A stretch of 64,000 nt of DNA, from contig NZ_JAFFQA010000011.1 in NCBI RefSeq assembly GCF_016919065.1, positions 1-64,000 of the forward strand. Direction: 5' to 3'. Numbering within the stretch: the stretch's first letter is position 1; the number at the start of each line of letters is the position of its first letter. Of this stretch, positions 22,326 to 31,576 are shown one piece after another. Made by a program: the position numbers and the translations under genes. The notes beneath the pieces were generated by a model that searched no databases, was not told the DNA's origin, and saw only the letters and a program-made list of their open reading frames with translations. This DNA comes from Desulfobulbus rhabdoformis. Lineage in GTDB: Bacteria; Desulfobacterota; Desulfobulbia; Desulfobulbales; Desulfobulbaceae.

Positions 22326-24674
22326 ATGGCCGGAATACAGCAACTGAAATCACAGCTCGAGTTTCTTACCGCGCAGGGATTTTCTGTTCTTGATGTCCTG
22401 CCAGAAGGCAGTCTGACGGAGAAGGTCATCTCCATTGTGCTGGGAAACGCCCCTGATTTTTCGCCAGCCATTTCCTCTTTATTTGCGAATCTGAAGCGCC
22501 AGGTTGATGAGCTAGACTCCGCCACTATCCGAGTGGTGGTCTTTGGTGGCGGAACCGGTCTCTCCAACATTGTGGGGGGGGACTCCAAACGGCTTGGTTG
22601 GGCTCGCAACCCCTTTGCAGGACTCAAAGAAATTTTTCCTCAACTGGCCTCGGTCGTCTGTGTGACCGATGATGGTGGTTCCACCGGTGAGCTGCAAAAA
22701 GATCTGCCGTTAGTTGCTCTGGGGGATCTGCGGCATGTACTTATCTCTTCAATCAGAAAGAAGAACCTCCGGCGGGCCTATAGCCTGGATAGCGCACGTG
22801 CCTGCCGTTGCACGGCCGCGCTCCATGCGTTGTTTAACTATCGTTTTATCTCTTCTCCCGAGTCAGTCGAGCAATTACTGATAGATACCAACGCCGAGCT
22901 CAAGGATCTCCCCCCAAAGCTGCTTGAGTATATACACGCTTTGGTTGAGCGCATCTTTCACGATCCCCGGTTGCAAGCCACCCTGAGCCGTCCCCAGTGT
23001 TTGGGGAATTTGCTGCTCGCCGCTGCCATTTACAGGCAACTCGATATCTGCCTCTCCGCAGACGAACTCCTCGCCTCGCATCAGGTGGTGCGCACCGCCA
23101 CCATTCGTGGTCTTGCGGATATATCCATGGCCATAGGCGTTCCGAAGAATTCCGTGCTGCCCTGCACCACAACGCTATCCCGCCTGCAGATGCTCTACAG
23201 CAACGGCGTTTTAGTGACCAGCGAGGATAAATCCAGCAAAGCCAGACGCGGCTATCCTGTGGACAGGGTGGTGGTCGATTTTTCGCGGCCTCCTTTCCTG
23301 CAGCCGGAGGTGGTGCAGCAGGTTGAGCAGGCTGATATTATTCTGTTTGCCCCTGGAAGTCTTTATACCTCAATCATTCCCATTCTCCAGGTGCCGGGGC
23401 TTGCTGATGCGGTTCGCAAAAATACTCAGGCCTTGAAGGTCTTGGTGGCCAATATCTGGGTCCAAAAGGGGGAGACCGATGTGGCGCGGGATGCCCCCGA
23501 TCGAAAGTTTTACGTCTCGGACCTGATTCGTGCCTATCAGCATAACATCCCCGGAGGCGTGGAAGCGCTTTTTTCCCAGGTCATTACCCTGGATTTGACT
23601 GATATTCCCGGCTCCGTGTTGCAACGTTACGCTCTGGAGGACAAAGAACCGATATATATCGACCGCAATCGAATTCGTTCTCTGGGGTTTCGTTCGGTTG
23701 AGGCCCGTGTTTTCAACGAAGAGCAGTTGCGCCAAGGCAAAACCATTCAGCATGATCCTGATGCCCTTGCCAAAACAGTGAAGACTCTTTGGGCACTGCA
23801 TGCAAGTGGTGGACTGACGCCCCTCAAGTCCAAGGCCCCGCTTCCTTCCGTCAATTTTTCAGCAGGGAAGAAGTATCCCCTGCAGCTCCCCCCTTGCCAG
23901 CGTTACGAAAAAATTCGCCGTCAGCTTGCCGGCCTCAATATGGAACAGCTTCAGGTCGGATCGATCAGCACCCAGAAGATGAGTGAGATCCAGCGCAAGT
24001 GGCTTCTTGAACGCATGGTGGAGATCATCTGGTTGCATCCGGATATCCCCTTGGAGCATCTCCACTATATTCGTGGCGTGTGCCTGGTTGAGCCAGAAGC
24101 ATGGAAACGGTGTCAGGTATGGGATACGATCTATTCGTTTTACGATCCCCAAGACCAGCGGATCAAAATTCGTCGGGATCAAACCGATAATATTAATCGT
24201 TTTGAGATGGTCTTTCTGGTGGCACTGGGGCAGTCCCTTTTAGGGAATTATGCGCTCAGCAAGCGTATGGACGAGGCCGTGTGCGACTCGATCCCCGTTG
24301 GCCGTGTCTATCGTCTGCGTTTGCGCGAGCAGGAGGAACTCTTCAGTTTTCTTACCCCGGAAGACCTGGCTACCTACCTGGAGCTTGCTCGCATGCATCG
24401 ACAAGCGGAGCAGGAACGTCTGTATACCCGAGTGATTAACCCGGGTGAGGGGTTTACCCCACCAGGCCTTTTTTTTGGCCTTTTTTATGCCTGGTATCTG
24501 GACAACCGGTTTGCAGCCAACATAGAATACAAAATGTCAATAATGCGTAATACTATTTCCGACCTGATTCCCGAACAGATACGGATAGTTGATCGACGCC
24601 GGAAAACGATCGACTTTTTCCGTGAACGTATTTTCAGGCAAACCTTCCCCGTTCTTTCCGGAAAGATACAGTAA
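22326..24674 (+). CDS. YvcK/CofD-like protein with long C-terminal extension
   Basis: The 782-residue protein has a CofD-like domain at about 70-480. It contains VVVFGGGTGLSNIVGGDSKR, VTDDGGSTGELQKDLPLVAL and GDLRHVL, then VVDFSRPPFLQPEVV and IILFAPGSLYTSIIPIL, as in the gluconeogenesis factor YvcK. Those proteins bind UDP-sugars and affect cell-wall synthesis; typical lengths are 300-450. Here about 60 residues precede and about 280 follow the domain. The extension is helical, contains EHLHYIRGVCLVEPEAW and MVFLVALGQSLLG, and matches no family I know. The gene lies 19 bases after kdsB. Confidence 0.8.
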   Translation: MAGIQQLKSQLEFLTAQGFSVLDVLPEGSLTEKVISIVLGNAPDFSPAISSLFANLKRQVDELDSATIRVVVFGGGTGLSNIVGGDSKRLGWARNPFAGLKEIFPQLASVVCVTDDGGSTGELQKDLPLVALGDLRHVLISSIRKKNLRRAYSLDSARACRCTAALHALFNYRFISSPESVEQLLIDTNAELKDLPPKLLEYIHALVERIFHDPRLQATLSRPQCLGNLLLAAAIYRQLDICLSADELLASHQVVRTATIRGLADISMAIGVPKNSVLPCTTTLSRLQMLYSNGVLVTSEDKSSKARRGYPVDRVVVDFSRPPFLQPEVVQQVEQADIILFAPGSLYTSIIPILQVPGLADAVRKNTQALKVLVANIWVQKGETDVARDAPDRKFYVSDLIRAYQHNIPGGVEALFSQVITLDLTDIPGSVLQRYALEDKEPIYIDRNRIRSLGFRSVEARVFNEEQLRQGKTIQHDPDALAKTVKTLWALHASGGLTPLKSKAPLPSVNFSAGKKYPLQLPPCQRYEKIRRQLAGLNMEQLQVGSISTQKMSEIQRKWLLERMVEIIWLHPDIPLEHLHYIRGVCLVEPEAWKRCQVWDTIYSFYDPQDQRIKIRRDQTDNINRFEMVFLVALGQSLLGNYALSKRMDEAVCDSIPVGRVYRLRLREQEELFSFLTPEDLATYLELARMHRQAEQERLYTRVINPGEGFTPPGLFFGLFYAWYLDNRFAANIEYKMSIMRNTISDLIPEQIRIVDRRRKTIDFFRERIFRQTFPVLSGKIQ

Positions 24675-24681
24675 TCAACCC

Positions 24682-26412
24682 GTGCTCACCTTACTCTGTC
24701 TCCTACTCGCTGTTTACGCCCTCTTCACATTTCTTTTTTATTTTATCCACCTTCGGCCGCGGTTGGGAGAGGTGGATCCCCTGTCTTTGCCGGACAATGA
24801 TGGTACTGGCCCGCAAAAAAGCCTGAAAGATGGCGAAACGATACATCCTGGCTTGCAACATGCGCTTGCGCAGTGGCAGTTTACCTTTGAAGCCATCATC
24901 GATCCTGTGCTGATTTTAGATAACGAACTTCGGGTTGTCAGCGCCAACGAACCAGCCGTGGACCTGCTTTCTGTCAATGGGGAGCCCATTGAGGGGAAGT
25001 TCTGCCATCAGTTGTTTGCCGGTTCGGAAACGATTTGCCCCTTCTGCCCGGTGCAGACTGTACGGCAGGAGGGAAAGGCACAGCGGCGAGAACAAAATTT
25101 CAGGTACCTGGGCCGAATTTTTTCCTTGAGCTGTTCACCCCTGTTTCACCAGGGGACGATCGTTGGCTTTGTCTATTTTGCTAAAGATATCAGTGTACAG
25201 CGTAACCTGGAAAAGCAGCTTGTTCATGCCCACAAGCTGGAATCCATCGCCACTCTGGCCGGTGGTATAGCTCACGATTTTAATAATATTCTAGGGGCGA
25301 TACTTGGTAATGCCGATCTTTTGCTCTACCGGCTGCCCAAAAAAGAACAGTCTGTTCAGGAGAAGACTACTGCCCCCATTACCTACGAGGAGATTGGAGA
25401 GCACATTCAGGCTATTCGTCGGGCTGGAAACCGGGCTAAAGAACTGGTCACACAGATTCTTGCCTTTAGTCGCCAGTCGGTCAATGAGCGCCATAACCTT
25501 CTGATTGCGCCGGTGCTCAAAGAGTCCTGTCGTCTTCTTCGGGCCTCACTGCCTGCAACCATTGAAATGCGGCTCTCGGTGGCGGATAAGGTCGGAATGA
25601 TTTACGCAGATGGTGGGCAGATTCAGCAGGTCATCATGCATTTATGTGCCAATGCAGCCCAGGCTCTGGAGAATCAATCAGGGTTCATTGATATCTCTCT
25701 GCGTGAAACCGAAACCGGAAAGGCTGAGCAACTGCGTTATCATAACCTGGCACCGGGACGCTATGTGGTGCTGACCGTCAAGGATAACGGCCGGGGGATG
25801 TCGCCGGAGATGTTGGAGCGTATCTTTGATCCTTTTTTTACCACTCGGGAAGTGGGGGATGGCTCGGGAATGGGGCTTTCAGTGCTGCATGGGATCATCG
25901 TCTCCCATGATGGTATCATCGACGTCAACTCCGAGGTCGGTAAGGGCTCGGCCTTTACAGTGTTTTTTCCCCGCGTTGAGGAGGAGAAAAAGGACCAGTC
26001 GGAGGGCTCAAATTCCATGCCCCGAGGCACGGAAACTATTTTGTTTGTTGACGATGAGGAAGATATTGTTACCATGCGCACACGGATGCTTTCTTATCTG
26101 GGCTACCGTGTTTTACCAGCGACCAGTCCGGAACAGGCGCTTGCCTATTTTACCGGCGGCCAGGAACAGATCGATCTGGTCATCACTGACCATACCATGC
26201 CTCGTATGACCGGGCTTGCGCTGGCACGGGAGGTTATGCGCCACCATCCCAATGTTCCCATAATTTTATGCTCTGGTTACAGTGAAGCGGTTACCCTGGA
26301 AGAGGCACTTGATGCCGGGGTCAGCCGTTTTTTGGCAAAACCTGTGGATATGCGGCTGCTGGCCATTGCCATTCGTGAAATATTACCTAATCGCAACGGA
26401 GGAGAGATATGA
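24682..26412 (+). CDS. PAS-domain hybrid sensor histidine kinase with C-terminal receiver
   Basis: The 576-residue protein has one N-terminal membrane helix (LTLLCLLLAVYALFTFLFYF), a PAS domain (about 60-185, with Cys-rich ICPFCPVQTV), a HisKA domain with phospho-acceptor His198 in GGIAHDFNN, and an ATPase domain with DNGRGMSPEM and GDGSGMGLSV. A receiver follows with Asp503 in VITDHTMPRMTG. GTG 24682 is preferred; a TTG at 24589 would overlap the YvcK-like gene by 86 bases and put charged residues before the membrane segment. It overlaps the next gene by four bases, so signal flow between the two is likely. Confidence 0.85.
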   Translation: MLTLLCLLLAVYALFTFLFYFIHLRPRLGEVDPLSLPDNDGTGPQKSLKDGETIHPGLQHALAQWQFTFEAIIDPVLILDNELRVVSANEPAVDLLSVNGEPIEGKFCHQLFAGSETICPFCPVQTVRQEGKAQRREQNFRYLGRIFSLSCSPLFHQGTIVGFVYFAKDISVQRNLEKQLVHAHKLESIATLAGGIAHDFNNILGAILGNADLLLYRLPKKEQSVQEKTTAPITYEEIGEHIQAIRRAGNRAKELVTQILAFSRQSVNERHNLLIAPVLKESCRLLRASLPATIEMRLSVADKVGMIYADGGQIQQVIMHLCANAAQALENQSGFIDISLRETETGKAEQLRYHNLAPGRYVVLTVKDNGRGMSPEMLERIFDPFFTTREVGDGSGMGLSVLHGIIVSHDGIIDVNSEVGKGSAFTVFFPRVEEEKKDQSEGSNSMPRGTETILFVDDEEDIVTMRTRMLSYLGYRVLPATSPEQALAYFTGGQEQIDLVITDHTMPRMTGLALAREVMRHHPNVPIILCSGYSEAVTLEEALDAGVSRFLAKPVDMRLLAIAIREILPNRNGGEI

Positions 26413-26777
26413 AAATTCTGGTCATTGATGATGACGATCAGATGCGGGTTCTGCTGCGTCAGGTAATGGAATGGGCAGGGTATGAGGTGTTGGAGGCTGA
26501 AGACGGCCGCGAGGGCATGCACTTGCAGCGGCGTGATCCAGCCGATTTGGTTATCACCGATCTGATCATGCCCGAGCAGGAAGGTCTGGAAACCATCGGC
26601 CAGCTTCGCAAAGAGTTTCCCAAAACCAAAGTGATTGCGATCTCCGGTGGTGGGCGTATTGGTCCCGAAGCGTATTTGCCGGCAGCCCAGGAGCTTGGAG
26701 CTGACAAGGTCTTCAGTAAACCCTTTGATGTCCGTGAGCTTGCCAGCGCGGTCAAGGAGTTGCTTGATCATGACTGA
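26409..26777 (+). CDS. Single-domain response regulator (CheY-like)
   Basis: The 122-residue protein is a lone receiver: VIDDDDQ forms the acidic pocket, Asp51 in VITDLIMPEQEG is the phosphorylation site, and the lysine of VFSKPFDV completes the active site. There is no output domain, so it would act by protein contact or as a phosphate relay. Its start lies inside the upstream kinase gene (four-base overlap) and its end overlaps the downstream kinase by eight bases. This places it physically and probably functionally between two hybrid kinases. Confidence 0.9.
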   Translation: MKILVIDDDDQMRVLLRQVMEWAGYEVLEAEDGREGMHLQRRDPADLVITDLIMPEQEGLETIGQLRKEFPKTKVIAISGGGRIGPEAYLPAAQELGADKVFSKPFDVRELASAVKELLDHD

Positions 26778-28734
26778 TACTCACGTACTGGTTGTTGATA
26801 ATTCTCCGGTTATTCGTCGTCTTTTGAGTTACATCCTGGAAGGTGAAGGGTGCACGGTCGATCTGGCTGAAGACGGCCTGGAAGCCTTGGACTGCATTGC
26901 TCGGCAGAAACCCGATATCATTTTTACCGATCTGATCATGCCCAAGATTGACGGTGAAAAGTTAAGCTACATCATTCGCCATACGCCTGAGCTCAATGAT
27001 ATCTTTTTGGTGGTTCTCTCAGGTGTTGCCCTGGAAGATAACGATGCCACACTGCGTATTGGTGCGGATGTTTGCATTGCCAAGGGCACGGCAACGGCCA
27101 TGAAGGAGCATATCAAGGTTTCCCTTAAACGCTTTCGAAACAATGAGCGGGGAGCCAGCAAAAGCATCGAAGGATTGGAAGGCCTCTACCCGCGCGAAGT
27201 AACCGCGGAGCTGCTGGTGAGTAAGAAACACAGGGACGTGGTCCTGGCCCGCATGACCGAGGGAGTGGTTGAGTTGAATCACCAGGGGCGTATTGTCATG
27301 GCCAATACCGCTGCACTTGGTATCTTTGCCCGGCCTGAGGCCCAGGTTCTGGGAAATTCACTGCCACAGCTTTTGGGGGAAAAGGCCGGAGAGCGGGTCG
27401 ATGCCTGGATGGGGCGCGTACAGTCCATGGGCGAGTATGAACCTCTGGTTTTTCCTTATGATGAGCCCATTATGCTGGAGGAGCGACAGCTCATCTGCAA
27501 TCTGGTGCCTGTGCCAGAGGATGGGGCCTTTTTCATTATTGGCATTCTCCAGGATGTGAGCCGCCGAAAAGCGCTGGAGCTTCGTCAGCAGCAGCTGGAA
27601 AAAGAGTTGCAGCGAATCCGTAAACTTGACGCCATGTCGATGATGGCAAGTGGCATAGCCCATGATTTCAATAACCTGCTGACGATCATCAGTGGGAATC
27701 TGGAGATGGCTCGTTATGTCAGCCGCGACGATGGGGTCAATGAGCTGTTGGCCGAGTCGGCAAAAGCCCTGACCCTTACCACCCAGCTTATCAGGCAATT
27801 CACCACCTTTTCCGACAACTACCTTCCACAAAAGTCCCAGGTACAGCTTCCTGGGCTGATCAATGAGGTCCTCAGTGTCCTTTTAAAGGAGACTGATATT
27901 CTCTACCAACTGGAGAGTAGCAAGGACGATCTGGCCATTACCCTGGATCCGGATCTTATCCGTCAGGTGTTCACGAACCTGGTGAACAATGCCATGGACG
28001 CCATGGGAGAAAAGGGCTCGATTCAGGTCAAGATCGACCAGGTCGATGGGGAAACAGAGGCCACCCGTACCGGTCACCCCATTCCCAAGGGGACGCTTGC
28101 CCGTATCTCTTTTCACGATTCCGGGCCGGGGATTGCTCCAACCATTGCGGATCAGGTCTTTGATCCTTACTTTTCCACCAAGCAGAAAGGTGCGCAGAAG
28201 GGAATGGGGCTCGGATTGACCATCGTCCACTCCATTGTCAAGAAGCACGGTGGCCTTGTCTGGATTAATTCGCCGGAGGAGGGGGGCTGTGAGGTGTTGC
28301 TTTACTTACCCATTCAGCAGCTATGTGTAGACTGCGAATTCATTGAAACCGCTGCTGGGCGAGGGCGCCGAGTGCTCGTCATGGATGATGAGGAGATGAT
28401 GCGGCTGATCAACCGTAAGATGTTTGAGCACTACGGGTGTCTGGTCACCGTGGCCACCTCGGGCGATGAGGCGTTGAGTTTTTTTCAACAGCAGCAGCAG
28501 GTGAGGCAGCCCTTTGACCTCTGTCTCCTTGATCTCAAGGTCCACGGCGGCATGGGCGGGCTGGAAGCAGCCCAAAAGATTCGTGAACTCTCCCCTGAGG
28601 CAAACCTGATTGCCGTAAGCGGTGATTCGGGCTGTGAAGAGATGCTGCATTATGCTGACTATCAGTTTTCCGGAGCCCTGGCCAAACCCTTTTCCATTGA
28701 TGCGGTTGAGGCGCTCGTTCGGCAGTTTTTTTAA
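26770..28734 (+). CDS. Hybrid histidine kinase: receiver-PAS-kinase-receiver
   Basis: The 654-residue soluble protein has an N-terminal receiver (VVDNSPVIRR; Asp54 in FTDLIMPKIDG), a PAS domain at about 155-280, HisKA with His298 in ASGIAHDFNN, an ATPase domain (NAMDAMGEKG, DSGPGIAP, GMGLGLTI) and a second receiver with Asp588 in LLDLKVHGG. No membrane segment is seen, so it is probably cytoplasmic and takes input through the first receiver, perhaps from the preceding kinase or lone regulator. ATG 26770 is chosen; it overlaps the upstream gene by eight bases and gives a standard receiver start. Confidence 0.88.
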   Translation: MTDTHVLVVDNSPVIRRLLSYILEGEGCTVDLAEDGLEALDCIARQKPDIIFTDLIMPKIDGEKLSYIIRHTPELNDIFLVVLSGVALEDNDATLRIGADVCIAKGTATAMKEHIKVSLKRFRNNERGASKSIEGLEGLYPREVTAELLVSKKHRDVVLARMTEGVVELNHQGRIVMANTAALGIFARPEAQVLGNSLPQLLGEKAGERVDAWMGRVQSMGEYEPLVFPYDEPIMLEERQLICNLVPVPEDGAFFIIGILQDVSRRKALELRQQQLEKELQRIRKLDAMSMMASGIAHDFNNLLTIISGNLEMARYVSRDDGVNELLAESAKALTLTTQLIRQFTTFSDNYLPQKSQVQLPGLINEVLSVLLKETDILYQLESSKDDLAITLDPDLIRQVFTNLVNNAMDAMGEKGSIQVKIDQVDGETEATRTGHPIPKGTLARISFHDSGPGIAPTIADQVFDPYFSTKQKGAQKGMGLGLTIVHSIVKKHGGLVWINSPEEGGCEVLLYLPIQQLCVDCEFIETAAGRGRRVLVMDDEEMMRLINRKMFEHYGCLVTVATSGDEALSFFQQQQQVRQPFDLCLLDLKVHGGMGGLEAAQKIRELSPEANLIAVSGDSGCEEMLHYADYQFSGALAKPFSIDAVEALVRQFF

Positions 28735-28743
28735 GGAAGGTGT

Positions 28744-29790
28744 ATGCCAACACTTGTTGTACATGAAACAACCCGTCTTTACTTGGCCCGACGGGAGACC
28801 GGTCCCCTAAGGCAGGGGGTTGTCCTCCGCCAGAGCTACCTGCACGATGGTGTCTTTCACTCGCGTGATATCCTTGATCTCGGTGGTGACCCCGGACAGG
28901 TCTTTATCTACGATGACGATGTTTCCTATCATCTGGACGAGGCCTTTCTGGAGATACTGCAAACCCTTGGAGTGACTGCCGACGATACCCAAATTGAGGA
29001 TCTCTTCTACCCCTATCTGGACCCGTATATCAAGAACAGGCAACAACCGTTTCGCAGCCGGAGTAAACACCGAAACTGGCGGCCTGCTGATGGGCGGCTG
29101 CGTCAGCGTGCCATGGAGGAAACCCATCCTATCGACCAGCGCAGGATCCATTTTCTTCGCCTTGGTCGCTCCACGGCAGCGGGGGGCGATAGTGGCAAAG
29201 GCGCCGCTCTTTATACTACGCTTCTTGACAAATCCCGCGATGAGATCGAACAGATGTTCATGCAGCAGGAGATGATGCTCAAACCTCGGGAATACCAGAG
29301 TTATATCCTCACGACCTTTGATCTCTCCCGCTTTTTCAATGAGAGCTACGCTCGCACTATGCCCCATGCACTCAACCGTGACCAGCTCGATGGATATTTT
29401 GTGCAAGAAATTTGTCGACTTGCCGAGAGTAAGCAGTTTTGGCGTGGCTACCCTGCGTGCAGAGGCTTACAGCCCCCTTTAATCCGTTACCTGCTGATGT
29501 ATTTTGATGGCGTGCCCGAGCAAACTCCCGACTGGGCACGTTTTGCAGGCTCAGGACGTTCTCGACGTTTTAACCGGTCAAATCTCAAGGCCAGCGATCG
29601 GGTCACCCGCAGTCAGGCATTCACTATTTTCGGGCTCTCGGCATCAGAACTCTCCACTATGCGCAAGCGTGATCTCACCAAGCTCTACCGCCAGAAGGCT
29701 ATGGAGTTGCACCCTGATACCGGGGGCGATCCTGAACTGTTCATCCGTTTAACGGCAGCCTATGAAGAGTTGCTTCCTTCTCTGAAGTAG
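28744..29790 (+). CDS. J-domain (DnaJ) protein with unknown N-terminal region
   Basis: The 348-residue protein ends in a J domain (about 285-348), with FTIFGLSASELSTMRKRDLT, YRQKAMELHPDTGGDPE and the HPD signature at 323-325 that stimulates DnaK ATPase. The first 280 residues, beginning PTLVVHETTRLYLARRETGP, do not match a family I know; they contain a basic central stretch and HALNRDQLDGYFVQEICRL. C-terminal J domains are typical of specialised co-chaperones that carry a substrate-binding part ahead. The start has GGAAGG upstream. It follows the sensor kinase by nine bases and precedes an ABC exporter. Confidence 0.8.
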   Translation: MPTLVVHETTRLYLARRETGPLRQGVVLRQSYLHDGVFHSRDILDLGGDPGQVFIYDDDVSYHLDEAFLEILQTLGVTADDTQIEDLFYPYLDPYIKNRQQPFRSRSKHRNWRPADGRLRQRAMEETHPIDQRRIHFLRLGRSTAAGGDSGKGAALYTTLLDKSRDEIEQMFMQQEMMLKPREYQSYILTTFDLSRFFNESYARTMPHALNRDQLDGYFVQEICRLAESKQFWRGYPACRGLQPPLIRYLLMYFDGVPEQTPDWARFAGSGRSRRFNRSNLKASDRVTRSQAFTIFGLSASELSTMRKRDLTKLYRQKAMELHPDTGGDPELFIRLTAAYEELLPSLK

Positions 29791-29800
29791 GGGGCATCGT

Positions 29801-31576
29801 TTGCAAGACGTCTCAGGTTCTACCTCGCCTACCACTATTCCGGTCTCTCTGCGAACCCTTTTAGGGCTCATTGGCCCGACCTTCCGGCGCCACTGGCTTC
29901 GCCTTCTGGGTGGTTTCATCGCCCTGGTGGTGGTGGATTTTCTTCAGTTGATCATCCCCCGGTTTGTCAAAACTGCGGTGGATAGCCTCACTGCCCAGAC
30001 GGCCAGTCAGCCACAGCTGCTGCAACTCAGCACCATGATTCTGCTCTGCGCGCTTATGGTGGCGATCTTGCGTTTTTCCTGGCGCTATCTGATTATCGGT
30101 TTTTCCCGTATTCTTGAGCAAAAGCTGCGTGATCGCTTTTTTGAGCATCTCCTGCGCATGGATCAACCTTTTTTTGAGCGCTGGACTATCGGCGATCTCA
30201 TGGCCCATAACAGTAACGACATGGCCACGGTGCAAATGGCCTGTGGCATGGGGCTGGTTGCCACGGTGGATGCCCTGGTTATGTCCACTGCCGCTCTGGG
30301 CTTTATGATGGCCATCTCAGTCAAGCTCACCCTGATTGCGCTCCTCCCCATGCCGGTACTGATTATCTGCACCCGTGTACTTTCCGGGCGGTTACATCAC
30401 CGGTTCAATCTGGTCCAGGAACAGTTTTCCCTGCTCACCGAGTTTGCCCGGGCGACCCTTGTATCCGTCCGCTTGATCAAGGCCTATACCCTGGAACGGT
30501 TGCAGGAAAATCGGTTCAGTGAATTGGGCGAGAAATATGTGCGCCTGAACCTCAAGGTGGCCACCGTTCAAGGGCTGCTTTTTCCCGTTGCCACCCTGGT
30601 GGGGAACGTGGGGATGTTGCTCCTGCTCTACTTTGGGGGGATTCTGGTGATCAAGGGCGACATCACCATTGGCTCCTTTGTCGCCTTTGTCAGCTATCTC
30701 TATATGCTCATCTGGCCAATGATGGCGGTGGGCTGGGTTGCCAATATTTTCCAGCGCGGTGTCACCAGTCTGCGCCGTATCAACCGGGTATTGACCCAAG
30801 AGCCCATAGTCGTTCAGCCCCCCTTTCAACCGCTCCCGAAGAAAGAGCAGTATACCTATACCTGCCAAAAACTCAGCTTTCAGTACAGCGAGGCAACCCA
30901 CCGAGCCCTTGACGGCATCGATCTTACCATAGGGCCAGGGCTTGTCGGCATGACCGGACGAACCGGCTCGGGCAAATCGACCCTGTGTAAGATCTTGCTG
31001 CGCATGTATCCTGTCAAAGATTCCATGCTTTTTTTTCAAGGCGTGGATGTCAATGATCTCTCCCAGGAAGATATTCGAAACAATATCGCCTACGTGGGCC
31101 AGGAACCGGTGGTTTTTGCCGATACCATTGCCGCCAATATCAGTTTTGGTCGTCCTGAAGCAACCATGGATGAGATCCAGGCGGCGGCAAAGGCTGCAGC
31201 CATCGATACCGATATTGCTCAGTTCAGCGGTGGATATAAGGCAGTGATTGGAGAGCGCGGTGTCAAACTCTCGGGGGGACAACGGCAACGACTGGCCCTG
31301 GCGCGAGCATTGCTCTGTGATCGGCCGCTGCTCATTATTGATGATGCCCTCTCAGCCATTGATGTGGAGACAGAACAGCAGGTGCTTCAGGGGATTCTCG
31401 CAAAAATGGAGGGCAAATCGGTGCTGTTGATTTCGCACCGGGTCAATGTGCTGCGCCATGCCGATCGCATTGTTTTACTTGATGCAGGTAAGATCGTCGA
31501 TCAGGGACAGCACCAGGACCTGCTGGCGAATCCCTTTTATCGCATCATGGTGGAGAAACAGCGTAACGATGCATAA
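29801..31576 (+). CDS. ABC exporter half-transporter, subunit with degenerate ATP site
   Basis: The 591-residue protein has six membrane helices (about 20-300) and a nucleotide-binding domain: Walker A TGRTGSGKSTL at about 387, signature LSGGQRQRLALARAL and Walker B LLIIDDALSAID. At position 515 the catalytic glutamate is aspartate. This change marks the inactive-site subunit of heterodimeric exporters such as TM287/288. The next gene overlaps by eight bases and encodes the matching partner. The TTG start at 29801 is preceded by GGGG six bases away. The substrate (drug, lipid or peptide) cannot be told. Confidence 0.88.
   Translation: MQDVSGSTSPTTIPVSLRTLLGLIGPTFRRHWLRLLGGFIALVVVDFLQLIIPRFVKTAVDSLTAQTASQPQLLQLSTMILLCALMVAILRFSWRYLIIGFSRILEQKLRDRFFEHLLRMDQPFFERWTIGDLMAHNSNDMATVQMACGMGLVATVDALVMSTAALGFMMAISVKLTLIALLPMPVLIICTRVLSGRLHHRFNLVQEQFSLLTEFARATLVSVRLIKAYTLERLQENRFSELGEKYVRLNLKVATVQGLLFPVATLVGNVGMLLLLYFGGILVIKGDITIGSFVAFVSYLYMLIWPMMAVGWVANIFQRGVTSLRRINRVLTQEPIVVQPPFQPLPKKEQYTYTCQKLSFQYSEATHRALDGIDLTIGPGLVGMTGRTGSGKSTLCKILLRMYPVKDSMLFFQGVDVNDLSQEDIRNNIAYVGQEPVVFADTIAANISFGRPEATMDEIQAAAKAAAIDTDIAQFSGGYKAVIGERGVKLSGGQRQRLALARALLCDRPLLIIDDALSAIDVETEQQVLQGILAKMEGKSVLLISHRVNVLRHADRIVLLDAGKIVDQGQHQDLLANPFYRIMVEKQRNDA

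Noticed and set aside
24589..24681. Upstream TTG start for the first hybrid kinase
   Set aside because: It would overlap the YvcK-like gene by 86 bases and add a non-typical leader; GTG 24682 directly precedes the membrane helix.
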